Of a stretch of DNA of 47,798 bases, positions 33,185 through 44,613 are shown piece after piece (position 1 is the stretch's first letter; the number at the start of each line of letters is the position of its first letter). The notes beneath the pieces are model-generated. The model was not told where the DNA came from. It saw only the letters and a list, made by a program, of their open reading frames with translations, and did not search any database. The DNA is taken from contig JASLYC010000026.1 of assembly GCA_030739975.1 (NCBI GenBank), positions 1 through 47,798 on the forward strand, in the 5' to 3' direction. The DNA is from Gammaproteobacteria bacterium. GTDB taxonomy: Bacteria > Pseudomonadota > Gammaproteobacteria > PS1 > Pseudothioglobaceae. The translations under genes and the position numbers were made by a program.

Positions 33185-34489
33185 TTAGAATTGCTCCTCT
33201 TCAGTTGATCCTGTTAGAGCGGTGACAGATGACTGACCCCCTTGTATAACTGTTGTAACATCATCAAAATATCCTGCACCAACCTCCTGTTGATGAGATG
33301 CAAAAGTATAGCCTTTTGATGAGGCTGCAAACTCTGGCTCCTGGACTTTGTTTACATAGTGCTTCATTCCATCACCTTTAGCGTAATCATATGCCAGGTC
33401 AAACATGTTGTACCACATATTATGAATACCTGCCAAGGTAATAAATTGATATTTATAACCCATATCAGCAATCTCTTCCTGGAAAGTGGCTATCTGACTA
33501 TCGCTAAGGTTTTTCTTCCAATTAAACGAAGGAGAGCAGTTGTATGCAAGTAACTGTTCTGGATTTTCAGCAATAACAGCTTGCGCAAATTCGCGAGCAA
33601 ACCCTAAATCTGGCTTGCCTGTTTCACACCACACCAAGTCGGCATATGGAGCATATGCAACACCTCTAGATATAGACTGCTCAAGTCCATTCTTTACTCT
33701 ATAAAACCCTTCAGCAGTTCGCTCACCAGTAACAAAAGGAGCATCATTTGGATCAACATCTGAAGTTAATAAATTTGCAGCTTCTGCATCAGTTCTTGCC
33801 AATACAACTGTAGGAACTCCCATAACATCAGAAGCTAAACGTGCAGCAACAAGCTTTTCAATTGCCTCTTGTGTAGGCACTAGAACTTTGCCTCCCATAT
33901 GTCCACATTTTTTAACTGCCGCTAACTGGTCTTCAAAGTGAGCTCCAGCAGCTCCATTGGCAATCATATTTTTCATTAATTCAAATGCATTCAATACACC
34001 GCCAAATCCTGCCTCAGCATCAGCAACTATTGGCAAGAAATAGTCTATATGTCCATCATCACCCTTATCAATTCCTCTAGACCATTGAATCTCGTCAGCT
34101 CTTTTAAATGTGTTATTTATACGCCTAACCATAGTCGGTACTGAATCATACGCATATAGAGATTGGTCTGGGTACATTGTTTCGGATGTATTACCGTCAG
34201 CAGCAACCTGCCAACCAGAAAGATATATTGCTTCAATTCCTGCCTTTGCCTGCTGCATAGCTTGACCTGCAGTAATAGCACCCATACAGTTGACGTAACC
34301 TTTTTTAGAAGAGCCATTTACAAGCTCCCATAATTTTTCAGCGCCACGGCGGGCGTAAGTATACTCTGCTTGTACAGAGCCTCTCAAACGAACCACATCT
34401 TCAGCGCTATAGGTTCTTTTTACGTTTTTCCATCTAGGATTTTCTGCCCAATCTCTCTCTAATTGTTCTATCTGATCTTTTCTACTCAT
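33185..34489 (-). CDS. aceA: Isocitrate lyase
   Basis: Splits isocitrate into succinate and glyoxylate. The 434 residues equal the E. coli enzyme in length. The catalytic signature KKCGHMGGK is present with C195. Other marks are [30 protein letters not shown]-type loop [19 protein letters not shown], and [20 protein letters not shown] near the end. It is the first gene of the aceA-aceK-rraA-glcB unit and is divergent from a full-length IclR regulator, as expected for IclR control. Confidence 0.97.
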   Translation of the reverse strand: MSRKDQIEQLERDWAENPRWKNVKRTYSAEDVVRLRGSVQAEYTYARRGAEKLWELVNGSSKKGYVNCMGAITAGQAMQQAKAGIEAIYLSGWQVAADGNTSETMYPDQSLYAYDSVPTMVRRINNTFKRADEIQWSRGIDKGDDGHIDYFLPIVADAEAGFGGVLNAFELMKNMIANGAAGAHFEDQLAAVKKCGHMGGKVLVPTQEAIEKLVAARLASDVMGVPTVVLARTDAEAANLLTSDVDPNDAPFVTGERTAEGFYRVKNGLEQSISRGVAYAPYADLVWCETGKPDLGFAREFAQAVIAENPEQLLAYNCSPSFNWKKNLSDSQIATFQEEIADMGYKYQFITLAGIHNMWYNMFDLAYDYAKGDGMKHYVNKVQEPEFAASSKGYTFASHQQEVGAGYFDDVTTVIQGGQSSVTALTGSTEEEQF

Positions 34490-34536
34490 AATATATACCT
34501 GATTAATGTTTATTACTTTTTAATGTTTATTTATTC

Positions 34537-34568
34537 TTGTTAGCTGTATATAAATTACCAGCTAACAA
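34537..34568. repeat. Inverted repeat in the aceA leader
   Basis: TTGTTAGCTG (34537-34546) and CAGCTAACAA (34559-34568), perfect 10-base arms with a 12-base spacer. It lies 48-79 bases upstream of the aceA start, inside the predicted leader. It could be a regulator site or an mRNA hairpin. Confidence 0.5.
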
Positions 34569-34670
34569 ATTTTTATCATCAATTAATTGTGTTTTCTTTT
34601 GTATTGATGGCAGAATGTTACATTAATATTTAATTAATTCTCATTATTTTCTCATGATATAAATTCAATA

Positions 34671-34699
34671 TTTATATTATGAAAGTGTGTCTATAGCAA
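34671..34699 (-). promoter_or_regulatory. Predicted aceA promoter
   Basis: Minus strand: -35 TTGCTA (34699-34694), 17-base spacer, -10 TATAAA (34676-34671). Predicted start near 34664, with a leader of about 175 bases. Confidence 0.45.
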
Positions 34700-34740
34700 A
34701 ACTTGCATGTATAACTAAGTTTGTATATATAAAATATTAG

Positions 34741-34768
34741 TTCATAGGGCATTAATTCACTATATAAT
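34741..34768 (+). promoter_or_regulatory. Predicted promoter of the IclR-family gene
   Basis: -35 TTCATA (34741-34746), 16-base spacer, consensus -10 TATAAT (34763-34768). The predicted start near 34775 lies after the ATG at 34772, which argues for the GTG start at 34796. Confidence 0.45.
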
Positions 34769-34785
34769 TATATGCTTTATATTAT

Positions 34786-34789
34786 GGAG
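34786..34789 (+). promoter_or_regulatory. Shine-Dalgarno deciding the iclR start
   Basis: GGAG, six bases before the GTG at 34796, supports that start over the in-frame ATGs at 34772 and 34784. Confidence 0.6.
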
Positions 34790-34795
34790 TATATT

Positions 34796-35485
34796 GTGAG
34801 TAGTTTTAACAATAATCCAAAATTTAATGCAATAGAGAAAACTTTACACATTTTGTCCATTTTTTCAATGGACAACCCTTCTATGAGCCTTGTTGAGATT
34901 TGTGCCAAAACGCAATTCAATCAATCAACAACCTACAGAATATTACAAACATTAATACAATACGGCTATATCATTCGCACGTCAGATAAAAATTACTGTA
35001 TCGGAACACAGCCTGTCTATTTGAGTGCTGTATATGAGCATGAACATCATCTCACCCAAATTAGACCCATTGTTGACTCTATTAGAGACGAATGCAATGA
35101 AACATCCTCTTTTCAAATTGAAGAAAATAATAGTAGGATTTGTATATATCGTGCCCATTCAAAAGACAGAATAAGACACCACATTGAGCAAGGGGCTCGA
35201 CTTGAACTTAATCGTGGAGCAGCCGGAAGAATTATTCTTGCCTATGGTCAACGTAAAAATGATCATAGTGGCTTTTTTTATGAAATACGAAAAAAAGGCT
35301 TTTACATATCAATAAATGAGCACAACGCATCTTTGTTTGCAATAGCTATACCTGTAATAACTAAAAACCAACAGTTTGTTGGCGCATTAACAGTTTCTGG
35401 CCCTATAGACCGTTGGAGTGAGAAAAAAGGAGAGATTCTACTAAAACTTCTTTATAACAATAGAGAACAAATAGAAATTGTATAG
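34796..35485 (+). CDS. IclR-family transcriptional regulator (likely controls aceA operon)
   Basis: Full-length IclR type: winged HTH (about 10-75, with MSLVEICAKTQFNQSTTYRI) and an effector domain (QIRPIVDSIRDECNETSSFQ to GALTVSGPIDRW). The GTG start at 34796 gives 229 residues and is supported by a GGAG, by the predicted promoter, and by exact collinearity with the start of the paralogue at 20617. Divergence from aceA is the arrangement expected of a glyoxylate-shunt repressor; in E. coli IclR responds to glyoxylate and pyruvate. Whether this is the E. coli IclR orthologue or another subgroup cannot be said. Confidence 0.88.
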   Translation: MSSFNNNPKFNAIEKTLHILSIFSMDNPSMSLVEICAKTQFNQSTTYRILQTLIQYGYIIRTSDKNYCIGTQPVYLSAVYEHEHHLTQIRPIVDSIRDECNETSSFQIEENNSRICIYRAHSKDRIRHHIEQGARLELNRGAAGRIILAYGQRKNDHSGFFYEIRKKGFYISINEHNASLFAIAIPVITKNQQFVGALTVSGPIDRWSEKKGEILLKLLYNNREQIEIV

Positions 35486-35497
35486 TGTCAAAGTATT

Positions 35498-35520
35498 GCT
35501 GTCATATTTTTTTTGACAGC
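35498..35520. repeat. Hairpin after the IclR-family gene
   Basis: GCTGTCA (35498-35504) / TGACAGC (35514-35520), with a 9-base T-rich loop. The T-run sits in the loop, not after the stem, so it is not a standard terminator. Confidence 0.35.
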
Positions 35521-35610
35521 ACATAAGTGTGATAAATTCACATTAACAAATCTATTATATCTTTGTGGCGAATATTTAGCATAAGGTCTAATATAATTAA
35601 TTGAATTAAT

Positions 35611-35619
35611 TGGTATAAT
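35611..35619 (+). promoter_or_regulatory. Extended -10 promoter of valS
   Basis: TGG-TATAAT, close to an extended -10 element: the hexamer is at 35614-35619 with TG at 35611-35612. The predicted start near 35626 gives a 43-base leader. A GGTATAA / TTATACC inverted repeat (35612-35618, 35629-35635) overlaps it. Confidence 0.45.
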
Positions 35620-35668
35620 TCATCAGTTTTATACCATTTAGTGGTTACCAATTGGATCTAAAACATTA

Positions 35669-38412
35669 ATGGAAAAAACATACAGCCCAAATCTTATAGA
35701 GAGTAAATTCCGTATCCTTTGGGAAGAAAATCAGCTTTTCTCTTCTAGGCAAAACTCCAACAGTAAAGATTCATATTCAATAGTTCTGCCCCCTCCTAAC
35801 GTTACTGGAAGCTTACATATGGGGCACGCTTTCCAGCACACAATAATGGATATATTGACTCGATATCACCGTTCTATTGGTGATCAAACACTCTGGCAAC
35901 CAGGAACTGATCATGCAGGAATAGCTACTCAAATGGTAGTGGAACGTCAACTATCTAGTGATGATATTACTAGGCATGATCTTGGTCGTGAAAAGTTTGT
36001 TGAAAAAATTTGGGAATGGAAAGAACATTCAGGAAACACTATAACTTCTCAAATGAGACGATTAGGAGCTTCAGTTGATTGGGAAAGGGAACGCTTTACT
36101 ATGGATGAAGGATTATCAAATGCCGTACAAAAAGTATTCATCCAGCTATACAAAGAGGGTTTAATTTATAGAGGTAAAAGGCTTGTGAACTGGGACCCCG
36201 TCCTCCTTACTGCAGTTTCTGACCTTGAAGTTATTAGTTCCGAAGAGAAGGGATCGCTTTGGCATATTCGTTACCCAATCTCTGGCTCAAAAGAGTATCT
36301 CGTAGTTGCTACCACTAGACCTGAAACGATGTTAGGAGATACTGCTGTAGCAGTACATCCAGACGACAAACGTTACTCACATCTGGTTGGCAAATCTATC
36401 GAACTTCCACTTACAAATAGAAAAATAGAAATAATAACTGATGAATATGTGGATATGGAATTTGGGACTGGGTGTGTAAAGATTACACCAGCACATGACT
36501 TTAATGATTACGAGATGGGCCAACGTCACAACCTTGAAATTATTAATATATTCACTCCTGACGCTAAAATCAATGAAACGGTTGAATGCAAATACGTCGG
36601 TATGGACCGTTTTGAAGCAAGAAAACAAATTGTCAAGGATTTACAAGAGCTCGATTTAATGGAAAAAATCGATCCTCACACTTTGATGGTTCCTAGGGGC
36701 GATAGAACGAATGCTGTGATAGAGCCATACATGACAGATCAATGGTTCGTTAAAGCTGCGCCATTGGCTAAACCTGCAATTGATGCTGTAAAAAATGGTG
36801 ATATTCGTTTTGTACCTGAAAACTGGTCAAAAACTTATTTTAATTGGATGGAGAATATCGAAGACTGGTGCATTTCTCGTCAAATATGGTGGGGCCATAG
36901 AATTCCTGCATGGTACGATGATGATGGCAATATTTATGTCGCTAACTCTCTAGAAGAAGCTCAATTAGAGGCTGGTAAAGATGTACATTTAAAGCAAGAT
37001 GATGATGTACTTGATACATGGTTTTCATCTGCTTTATGGCCTTTTTCTACCTTAGGATGGCCTGAAAAAACAACAGAATTGTCACGCTTCTATCCTACTA
37101 ACGTTCTAGTAACAGGTTTTGATATTATTTTCTTTTGGGTCGCCAGAATGATTATGTTTGGGCTTAAATTTATGGACGATGTTCCATTTAAAGATGTATA
37201 TATAACTGGCCTAATTCGAGATGGGCATGGGCAAAAGATGTCTAAATCAAAAGGCAATGTGCTAGACCCTATTGATTTGATTGATGGTATTAGCCTTGAA
37301 GACCTTCTTAGTAAGAGAACTCAGGGGATGATGCAGCCAAAAATGGCTGAAAAAATTAAAAAACAAACAGTAAAAGAGTTTTCTGATGGGATACCCGCGT
37401 TTGGTACTGACGCACTAAGATTTACTTTTGCAGCGCTTGCATCTTTTGGTCGTGATATTAAGTTTGACCTTAAACGAGTTGAAGGATATAGAAACTTCTG
37501 CAATAAGCTATGGAACGCCTCTAGATTCGTTATTATGAAACTTGATGGTGAAAATATTAATCTAAATGCAACCACCTCTACAGCTGATAAATGGATATTG
37601 TCTAGATTACAAGCAACCAAAACCAATGTTGAAAAACATATAAACGACTACCGACTAGATTTAATGGCACAAGAGTTATATGAATTTGTATGGCATGACT
37701 ATTGTGATTGGTATCTTGAGCTTACAAAACCATTATTAAACAATGAAAACACCAAAGCTGGATCACAATCAACTCTACTTAAAGTGTTAATTGAAATTCT
37801 CTCATTACTCCACCCTGTAATACCTTTTATTACTGAAGAGATTTATCAGCACTGTAACAATATCTCCGCTAATATTAATGATAGTTTAATGAATAAGCCT
37901 TTTCCTAAGGCAAACGTTGACCTTATATCTTCTAGTGCTGAAGATGAAATTAAGTGGCTACAAAGTTTTATATTGGGTATTCGTCAAATCCGAGGCGAAA
38001 TGAATATACCGCCATCAAAGCCTTTGCCATGTTTAGTGCAAAAATATAGCTCTAATGATGACAAATATCTAAATAATAATATAAAAATTCTTTGCACTAT
38101 TGCGAAACTAGAAAATATTGAAAAATTAGCAGAAACCGTCAATGCTCCTGAATCGGCTACAGCTTTGGTTGGGAATATGAAAATATTTATCCCTTTGGAG
38201 GGGCTAATTGACAAACAACAAGAGGCCTTAAGACTCAAAAAAGAAATAGAAAAACTTGTAAAACTTGAATCTCAATTCGCAAACAAACTAGATAATAGTA
38301 ATTTTGTTAATGGCGCACCTGAAGAAGTAGTAAATAAAGAAAAAGAAAAGCTAAGCTCAGTACAAAGTGCTATTATGGACCTTTCTATACAACTTAAAAG
38401 AATATCTTCACT

Positions 38413-38416
<4 letters not shown>
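35669..38416 (+). CDS. valS: Valyl-tRNA synthetase
   Basis: Class I synthetase charging tRNA(Val). The 915 residues match the family. HIGH-type motif H50-M-G-H53 in [13 protein letters not shown]; editing domain ([18 protein letters not shown] with [19 protein letters not shown]); KMSKS in [14 protein letters not shown] (about 521-534); anticodon-binding domain; and a C-terminal coiled-coil arm ([20 protein letters not shown]). The stop overlaps the SH3b protein start by four bases (ATGA). Confidence 0.97.
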
Positions 38417-40532
<2,116 letters not shown>

Positions 40533-40578
40533 TTGTTCATAATTACAAATGATTAATTATGATATGGGTTCATGATTA

Positions 40579-41691
40579 ATGATTATATTTAATGAAATTT
40601 CTAAAGAAGAATTTTTAACTTACTATTGGCAAAAAAAGCCTCTACTATTAAAACAAGCTCTACCAAATTTTATATCTCCTATAAATCCAAATGAACTAGC
40701 TGAACTATCGCTTGAAGATGAAATCGAATCGAGGATAGTTAAAGGTTCAATCGATGGCCATGAGTGGGCATTAAACTACGGTCCTTTTATAGAAAAAACT
40801 TATTCAACTTTGCCAAAAAAGAACTGGACATTACTTGTACAGGGAGTAGATAGATTTGTTGATGAAGTATATCAAATGATTGAGCATTTTGATTTTGTTC
40901 CTCGTTGGAGATTTGATGATGTTATGGCATCTTATGCTGTAACTGGAGGTAGTGTAGGGCCGCATTTTGATTATTATGACGTATTTTTGTTACAAGGAGA
41001 AGGTAGGCGTCGTTGGCATTTAAGCACAAAGAATTGCTGTGATAATAATTATTTAGACAACGTTCCTCTCAAAATTATGAGAACTTTTGAGCCAGAATAT
41101 GTATTTGAAGTTGGCCCGGGTGATATATTGTATATCCCGCCAAAAGTAGCTCATCACGGTGTCAGCCTTGATGATAAATGCACAACATTCTCATTTGGTT
41201 ATAGGTCATATACAAATCAAGAATTGCTCGAATCAACAGAAAAACATAATAGTATTATTAGTACAATTCAATACTATGAAGACCCTACTTTAGAGCTAAA
41301 CGAGTGTCCAGCCTTAATAACCCAATCAGCAATTAATAAAGCTAAAAAACTAGTGCATATAAGCACTAATCAATTTGCATGTTGCGTAACTAAAATTGAC
41401 AGTTTTGACTTGAATATATTACAAAACTTTCAATTTCAAATTCAAAATGAAGGGTTCGATTATTATGCAAAATATTTTCTTCATGCTAGTTGCAAAGTTG
41501 CATACACTATAAATAATGAATCGGTAAAAATGTACATCAATGGTGAATATATTGACGTTAATGATTCTAAACCTGAAGCTATTACTAATTTCTGCAATAG
41601 CAGAAAAATTGACTGTAAAAATGATGATATTTTTTCAGTTAATATCGCTAAAAAGCTTTTTAGGTTAGGTTTGCTAGATAAAGCAATATAA
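40579..41691 (+). CDS. JmjC/cupin ribosomal oxygenase (RoxA/YcfD-like)
   Basis: 2-Oxoglutarate/Fe(II) oxygenase. E. coli RoxA (YcfD) hydroxylates an arginine of ribosomal protein L16. The 370 residues match E. coli RoxA (373). The iron ligands are H-x-D in GPHFDYYDVFLLQGEG and the distal H in AHHGVSLDD; RRRWHLS follows the first motif. The C-terminal part fits the winged-helix domain of this family. It is apparently monocistronic, 46 bases after guaB and 166 before pnp. Identity as RoxA is likely but the substrate is not visible. Confidence 0.87.
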   Translation: MIIFNEISKEEFLTYYWQKKPLLLKQALPNFISPINPNELAELSLEDEIESRIVKGSIDGHEWALNYGPFIEKTYSTLPKKNWTLLVQGVDRFVDEVYQMIEHFDFVPRWRFDDVMASYAVTGGSVGPHFDYYDVFLLQGEGRRRWHLSTKNCCDNNYLDNVPLKIMRTFEPEYVFEVGPGDILYIPPKVAHHGVSLDDKCTTFSFGYRSYTNQELLESTEKHNSIISTIQYYEDPTLELNECPALITQSAINKAKKLVHISTNQFACCVTKIDSFDLNILQNFQFQIQNEGFDYYAKYFLHASCKVAYTINNESVKMYINGEYIDVNDSKPEAITNFCNSRKIDCKNDDIFSVNIAKKLFRLGLLDKAI

Positions 41692-41847
41692 TTCTTTTGG
41701 GATGCAATGTATCAGTAGTTATGTATAATGACCCTCTTTCTATGGCTTCTATCTATTTTAAGTTTTATCTAAAGCGTACCTCTAGTGGGTATGTTTCAAA
41801 TAAAGCTTATACGATGAATCCGTAGATTTTCTTTTTATTTTATTTAT

Positions 41848-41851
41848 GGAG
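41848..41851 (+). promoter_or_regulatory. Shine-Dalgarno deciding the pnp start
   Basis: GGAG, six bases before the ATG at 41858. The earlier in-frame ATG at 41846 overlaps this site and is unlikely to be used. Confidence 0.6.
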
Positions 41852-41857
41852 AATTTC

Positions 41858-43954
41858 ATGGAAATGAATATCGTTAAAAAAAGCTTTGCCATGGGCAAAC
41901 AAACAATTACATTAGAGACAGGCCGTATTGCAAGGCAGGCTCATGGAGCTGTACTTGCAAGTATGGATGATACGCAAGTATTGGTATCTGTTGTTGGCTC
42001 TAAAGAAATGAGACCTGGACAAGATTTCTTCCCACTGTCTGTAGACTATATTGAAAAAACATACGCCGCAGGAAAGATCCCTGGAGGGTTCCTTAAACGT
42101 GAAGGACGTCCAAGTGAAAAAGAGACATTAACTTCACGCCTAATAGACCGCCCTATCCGACCGTTATTTCCTAATGGTTTTATGAATGAAGTGCAGGTAC
42201 TAATTACTGTAATATCAGCAAATAAAAATGTTGACCCTGACATTATTGCTATGATTGGAACTTCAGCTGCACTCAGCATATCTGGTGTTCCTTTTAGCGG
42301 TCCTATTGGTGGCGCTCGTGTAGGCTACTCTGATGGTGAATATATACTTAACCCAACTTACTCTGAGCTCGAAACATCTGATTTAGATATGGTGGTAGCT
42401 GGAACTAATGATGCAGTACTTATGGTTGAATCAGAAGCAAAAGAGTTGTCTGAGGAGGTTATGCTAGGAGCAGTAATGTTTGCTCACAAAGGTTTCCAAA
42501 CCGTTATCGAAAATATTTCTGACTTTGCTAAAGAAGTTGGCAACGAAAAATGGGATTGGGATGCCCCTGAAACTGATGAATCATTATTAAATGAAATTAA
42601 ATCTCAGTTTGGCGAACAGATTAATGAAGCATATCAAATAAGAGAAAAATTAGATCGCTATGAAAAGGTAGGAGAAATCAAACAGGCTGCTATAGAGGCA
42701 TTATCAAATGATGATGATGAGGATGGAGCTTCCGCTGATGATGTTTCAAAGTATTTCAAAAAAATTGAAAAGTCTACTGTTCGTGAGAGGATTCTGAATA
42801 ATGAACCTCGTATCGATGGGCGTGACTCAAAGACAGTGAGAGATCTGAGAATTGAAACTGGATTGATAGATAATACACATGGATCTGCGTTATTTACTCG
42901 TGGCGAAACTCAAGCATTGGTTGCTACCACTTTGGGATCTAAGCGTGATGCTCAGTTAATTGAAAAGCTTGAAGCTTCTGAACGTCTAAGTGACTACTTC
43001 TTATTGCACTATAATTTCCCGCCTTACTGTGTTGGCGAAACTGGTAGAGTTGGCATAACAAAGCGTCGAGAAATTGGTCACGGTCGTCTAGCTCGTCGCG
43101 GTATTGCAGCGTGCTTACCTTCAATTGAGGAATACCCATATACTATTCGTGTAGTGTCTGAGATTACAGAGTCAAATGGTTCTAGCTCTATGGCTAGTGT
43201 TTGTGGCTCGTCTTTGTCATTAATGGATGCTGGAGTGCCGCTAAAAGCACCTGTAGCTGGTATAGCTATGGGTTTAGTTAAGGAGGGTGATAGATTTACT
43301 GTGTTAACTGATATATTGGGTGACGAGGACCATTTAGGAGATATGGACTTTAAAGTTGCCGGTACATCTCGAGGCATTAATGCGCTACAGATGGATATTA
43401 AAATACAAGGAATAACGCAAGAAATCATGGATATAGCTCTTGCACAAGCTAAAGATGCAAGACTTAACATATTAGGGCAAATGAATCAGGTTATTTGTGA
43501 ACCTAATCAGTCAAGCAAAAATGCCCCTAAAACTGCTGTTATTCAAATTGAAAAAGATAAAATTCGTGACCTAATAGGTAAGGGTGGTGAAACTATTAAA
43601 GGAATTATCTCTTCTTCTGGTGCAAGTGTTGACGTTGATGATGATGGAAGTGTAAATGTATTCGCAAATGACCAAGATAGCTTTGAAAAAGCAGTAGAAA
43701 TGGTTAAGAGTGTTACTGCAGTTCCTGAGGTAAACAAAGTCTACACAGGAAAGGTAGCCAAGATTGTCGAATTTGGTGCTTTTGTTACAATACTACCTAA
43801 CCAAGATGGGCTTCTTCATGTCTCAGAGATTGCTAATGAGAGAGTTGAAAAAGTTGAAGATTACCTTAAAGAAGGTGAAGAAATTGAGGTTAAGGTGCTT
43901 GGAGTTGATAGAGGTAGAATAAAGCTATCACGCAAAGTTTTGTTAAATAAATAA
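41858..43954 (+). CDS. pnp: Polyribonucleotide nucleotidyltransferase (PNPase)
   Basis: Trimeric 3'-5' phosphorolytic exoribonuclease of the degradosome. From 41858 it has 698 residues. Two RNase PH domains: the first with [12 protein letters not shown] and [20 protein letters not shown], the second with [26 protein letters not shown] and [20 protein letters not shown] domain ([16 protein letters not shown]) and an S1 domain ([32 protein letters not shown]) close the protein. rpsO, the usual upstream neighbour, is absent. A clear terminator follows. Confidence 0.97.
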   Translation: MEMNIVKKSFAMGKQTITLETGRIARQAHGAVLASMDDTQVLVSVVGSKEMRPGQDFFPLSVDYIEKTYAAGKIPGGFLKREGRPSEKETLTSRLIDRPIRPLFPNGFMNEVQVLITVISANKNVDPDIIAMIGTSAALSISGVPFSGPIGGARVGYSDGEYILNPTYSELETSDLDMVVAGTNDAVLMVESEAKELSEEVMLGAVMFAHKGFQTVIENISDFAKEVGNEKWDWDAPETDESLLNEIKSQFGEQINEAYQIREKLDRYEKVGEIKQAAIEALSNDDDEDGASADDVSKYFKKIEKSTVRERILNNEPRIDGRDSKTVRDLRIETGLIDNTHGSALFTRGETQALVATTLGSKRDAQLIEKLEASERLSDYFLLHYNFPPYCVGETGRVGITKRREIGHGRLARRGIAACLPSIEEYPYTIRVVSEITESNGSSSMASVCGSSLSLMDAGVPLKAPVAGIAMGLVKEGDRFTVLTDILGDEDHLGDMDFKVAGTSRGINALQMDIKIQGITQEIMDIALAQAKDARLNILGQMNQVICEPNQSSKNAPKTAVIQIEKDKIRDLIGKGGETIKGIISSSGASVDVDDDGSVNVFANDQDSFEKAVEMVKSVTAVPEVNKVYTGKVAKIVEFGAFVTILPNQDGLLHVSEIANERVEKVEDYLKEGEEIEVKVLGVDRGRIKLSRKVLLNK

Positions 43955-43971
43955 TGTTTAGATATGTTAGT

Positions 43972-44001
43972 AAAAAAGCCGCCTTTATGGTGGCTTTTTT
44001 T
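43972..44001 (+). terminator. Rho-independent terminator of pnp
   Basis: GCCGCC (43978-43983) / GGTGGC (43989-43994) stem with one GU pair and a 5-base loop, flanked by A6 on the left and T7 (43995-44001) on the right. The A and T runs extend the stem. Confidence 0.9.
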
Positions 44002-44035
44002 ATTTATATCTATTAATACCTAGGAAACAATCACT

Positions 44036-44245
44036 ATGGAAAAATCTATCGTTGAATTGGAAGAAAAATTTGCACACCTTGATCGCATAATTGATGAGCT
44101 AAACAATGTTATCTATCGTCAATCAAATAGAATAGATGAGCTAGAACAAAAAATAAAAGATTTGAATGTAAGTATTACACAACTAAATGAAGACAATACT
44201 AATAGTGATAACGAGGTAAATAACGAAAAACCACCGCACTATTAA
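44036..44245 (+). CDS. slyX: SlyX family protein
   Basis: A 69-residue coiled-coil protein (IVELEEKFAHLDRIIDELNN, then RIDELEQKIKDLN) ending in the diagnostic PPHY. The role of SlyX is not established. It starts 34 bases after the pnp terminator and is convergent with the hopJ-like gene (13-base gap). Confidence 0.88.
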   Translation: MEKSIVELEEKFAHLDRIIDELNNVIYRQSNRIDELEQKIKDLNVSITQLNEDNTNSDNEVNNEKPPHY

Positions 44246-44258
44246 ATTAGTGTTAAGT

Positions 44259-44597
44259 TTACTTACGCCTTAATACAATACTATCAAACTTTAGGCCATT
44301 CCAGCCATACCTCATAAAGTTTCTGATATTTTGATGTGAATTTCCATCGGGCTCGTCTAAGACTGTCTTATAGTGCTCACCAAAGCATTGTAGGGTTTCA
44401 GCCTTGCTTAGTTTATGTATACCAGCAAAAGAAAATAACTTAGCGCTGCCTTGGTTTTCGTTCTTTTTATTGGCCAACCCCCCATTAACAAAAGGTGAAG
44501 CTATATAGGTATAGTTTTCATCAATTATAGACATTAAGTCGCTAAACTTTACTTCAACTCCTAGCTTTACATTTTCTAGAAATTTTTCTTCTCTCAT
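44259..44597 (-). CDS. HopJ-family protein
   Basis: A 112-residue protein of the HopJ type III effector family by the motifs FSDLMSIIDENYTYIASPF, NENQGSAKLFSFA and GNSHQNIRNFMRYGWNGL. The name comes from a Pseudomonas candidate effector, but the family is widespread in free-living bacteria and an effector role is doubtful here because no secretion genes are in view. It lies 16 bases after aceE on the same strand, where aceF would normally be. Confidence 0.85.
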   Translation of the reverse strand: MREEKFLENVKLGVEVKFSDLMSIIDENYTYIASPFVNGGLANKKNENQGSAKLFSFAGIHKLSKAETLQCFGEHYKTVLDEPDGNSHQNIRNFMRYGWNGLKFDSIVLRRK

Positions 44598-44613
44598 AAA
44601 AAAACAATAACGC

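Larger units (their letters stand above)
34490..34795. other. Divergent aceA/iclR control region
   Basis: About 306 bases without a gene, very AT-rich. It contains a predicted aceA promoter on the minus strand, a predicted iclR-like promoter on the plus strand and a 10-base inverted repeat in the aceA leader. No further coding potential was seen. Confidence 0.6.

Noticed and set aside
35528-35542. CRP-like half-sites TGTGA-N5-TCACA upstream of valS
   Set aside because: The CRP spacing is six bases and here it is five, and it lies about 85 bases before the predicted valS start; not enough to call a site.
35608-35655. AATTGGT and ACCAATT near the valS promoter, resembling the lut/TRAP operator arms
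   Set aside because: The arms are 32 bases apart instead of a few bases, so they do not form the same operator. The CCAATTGG at 35648 is a short palindrome expected by chance in AT-rich DNA.
41692-41857. Possible small RNA or structured leader before pnp
   Set aside because: Only short imperfect pairings (TACC/GGTA) were found and a TATAAT without a good -35; no known leader family could be recognised, and rpsO is absent.
43078-43470. Long antisense open frames inside pnp, dnaX, PpsA and AEC genes
   Set aside because: They mirror the codon pattern of strongly coding genes on the other strand, lack ribosome sites and show no recognisable domains.
44259-44597. Secreted type III effector from the HopJ name
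   Set aside because: The family is broad in free-living bacteria and no secretion system or chaperone is visible nearby.
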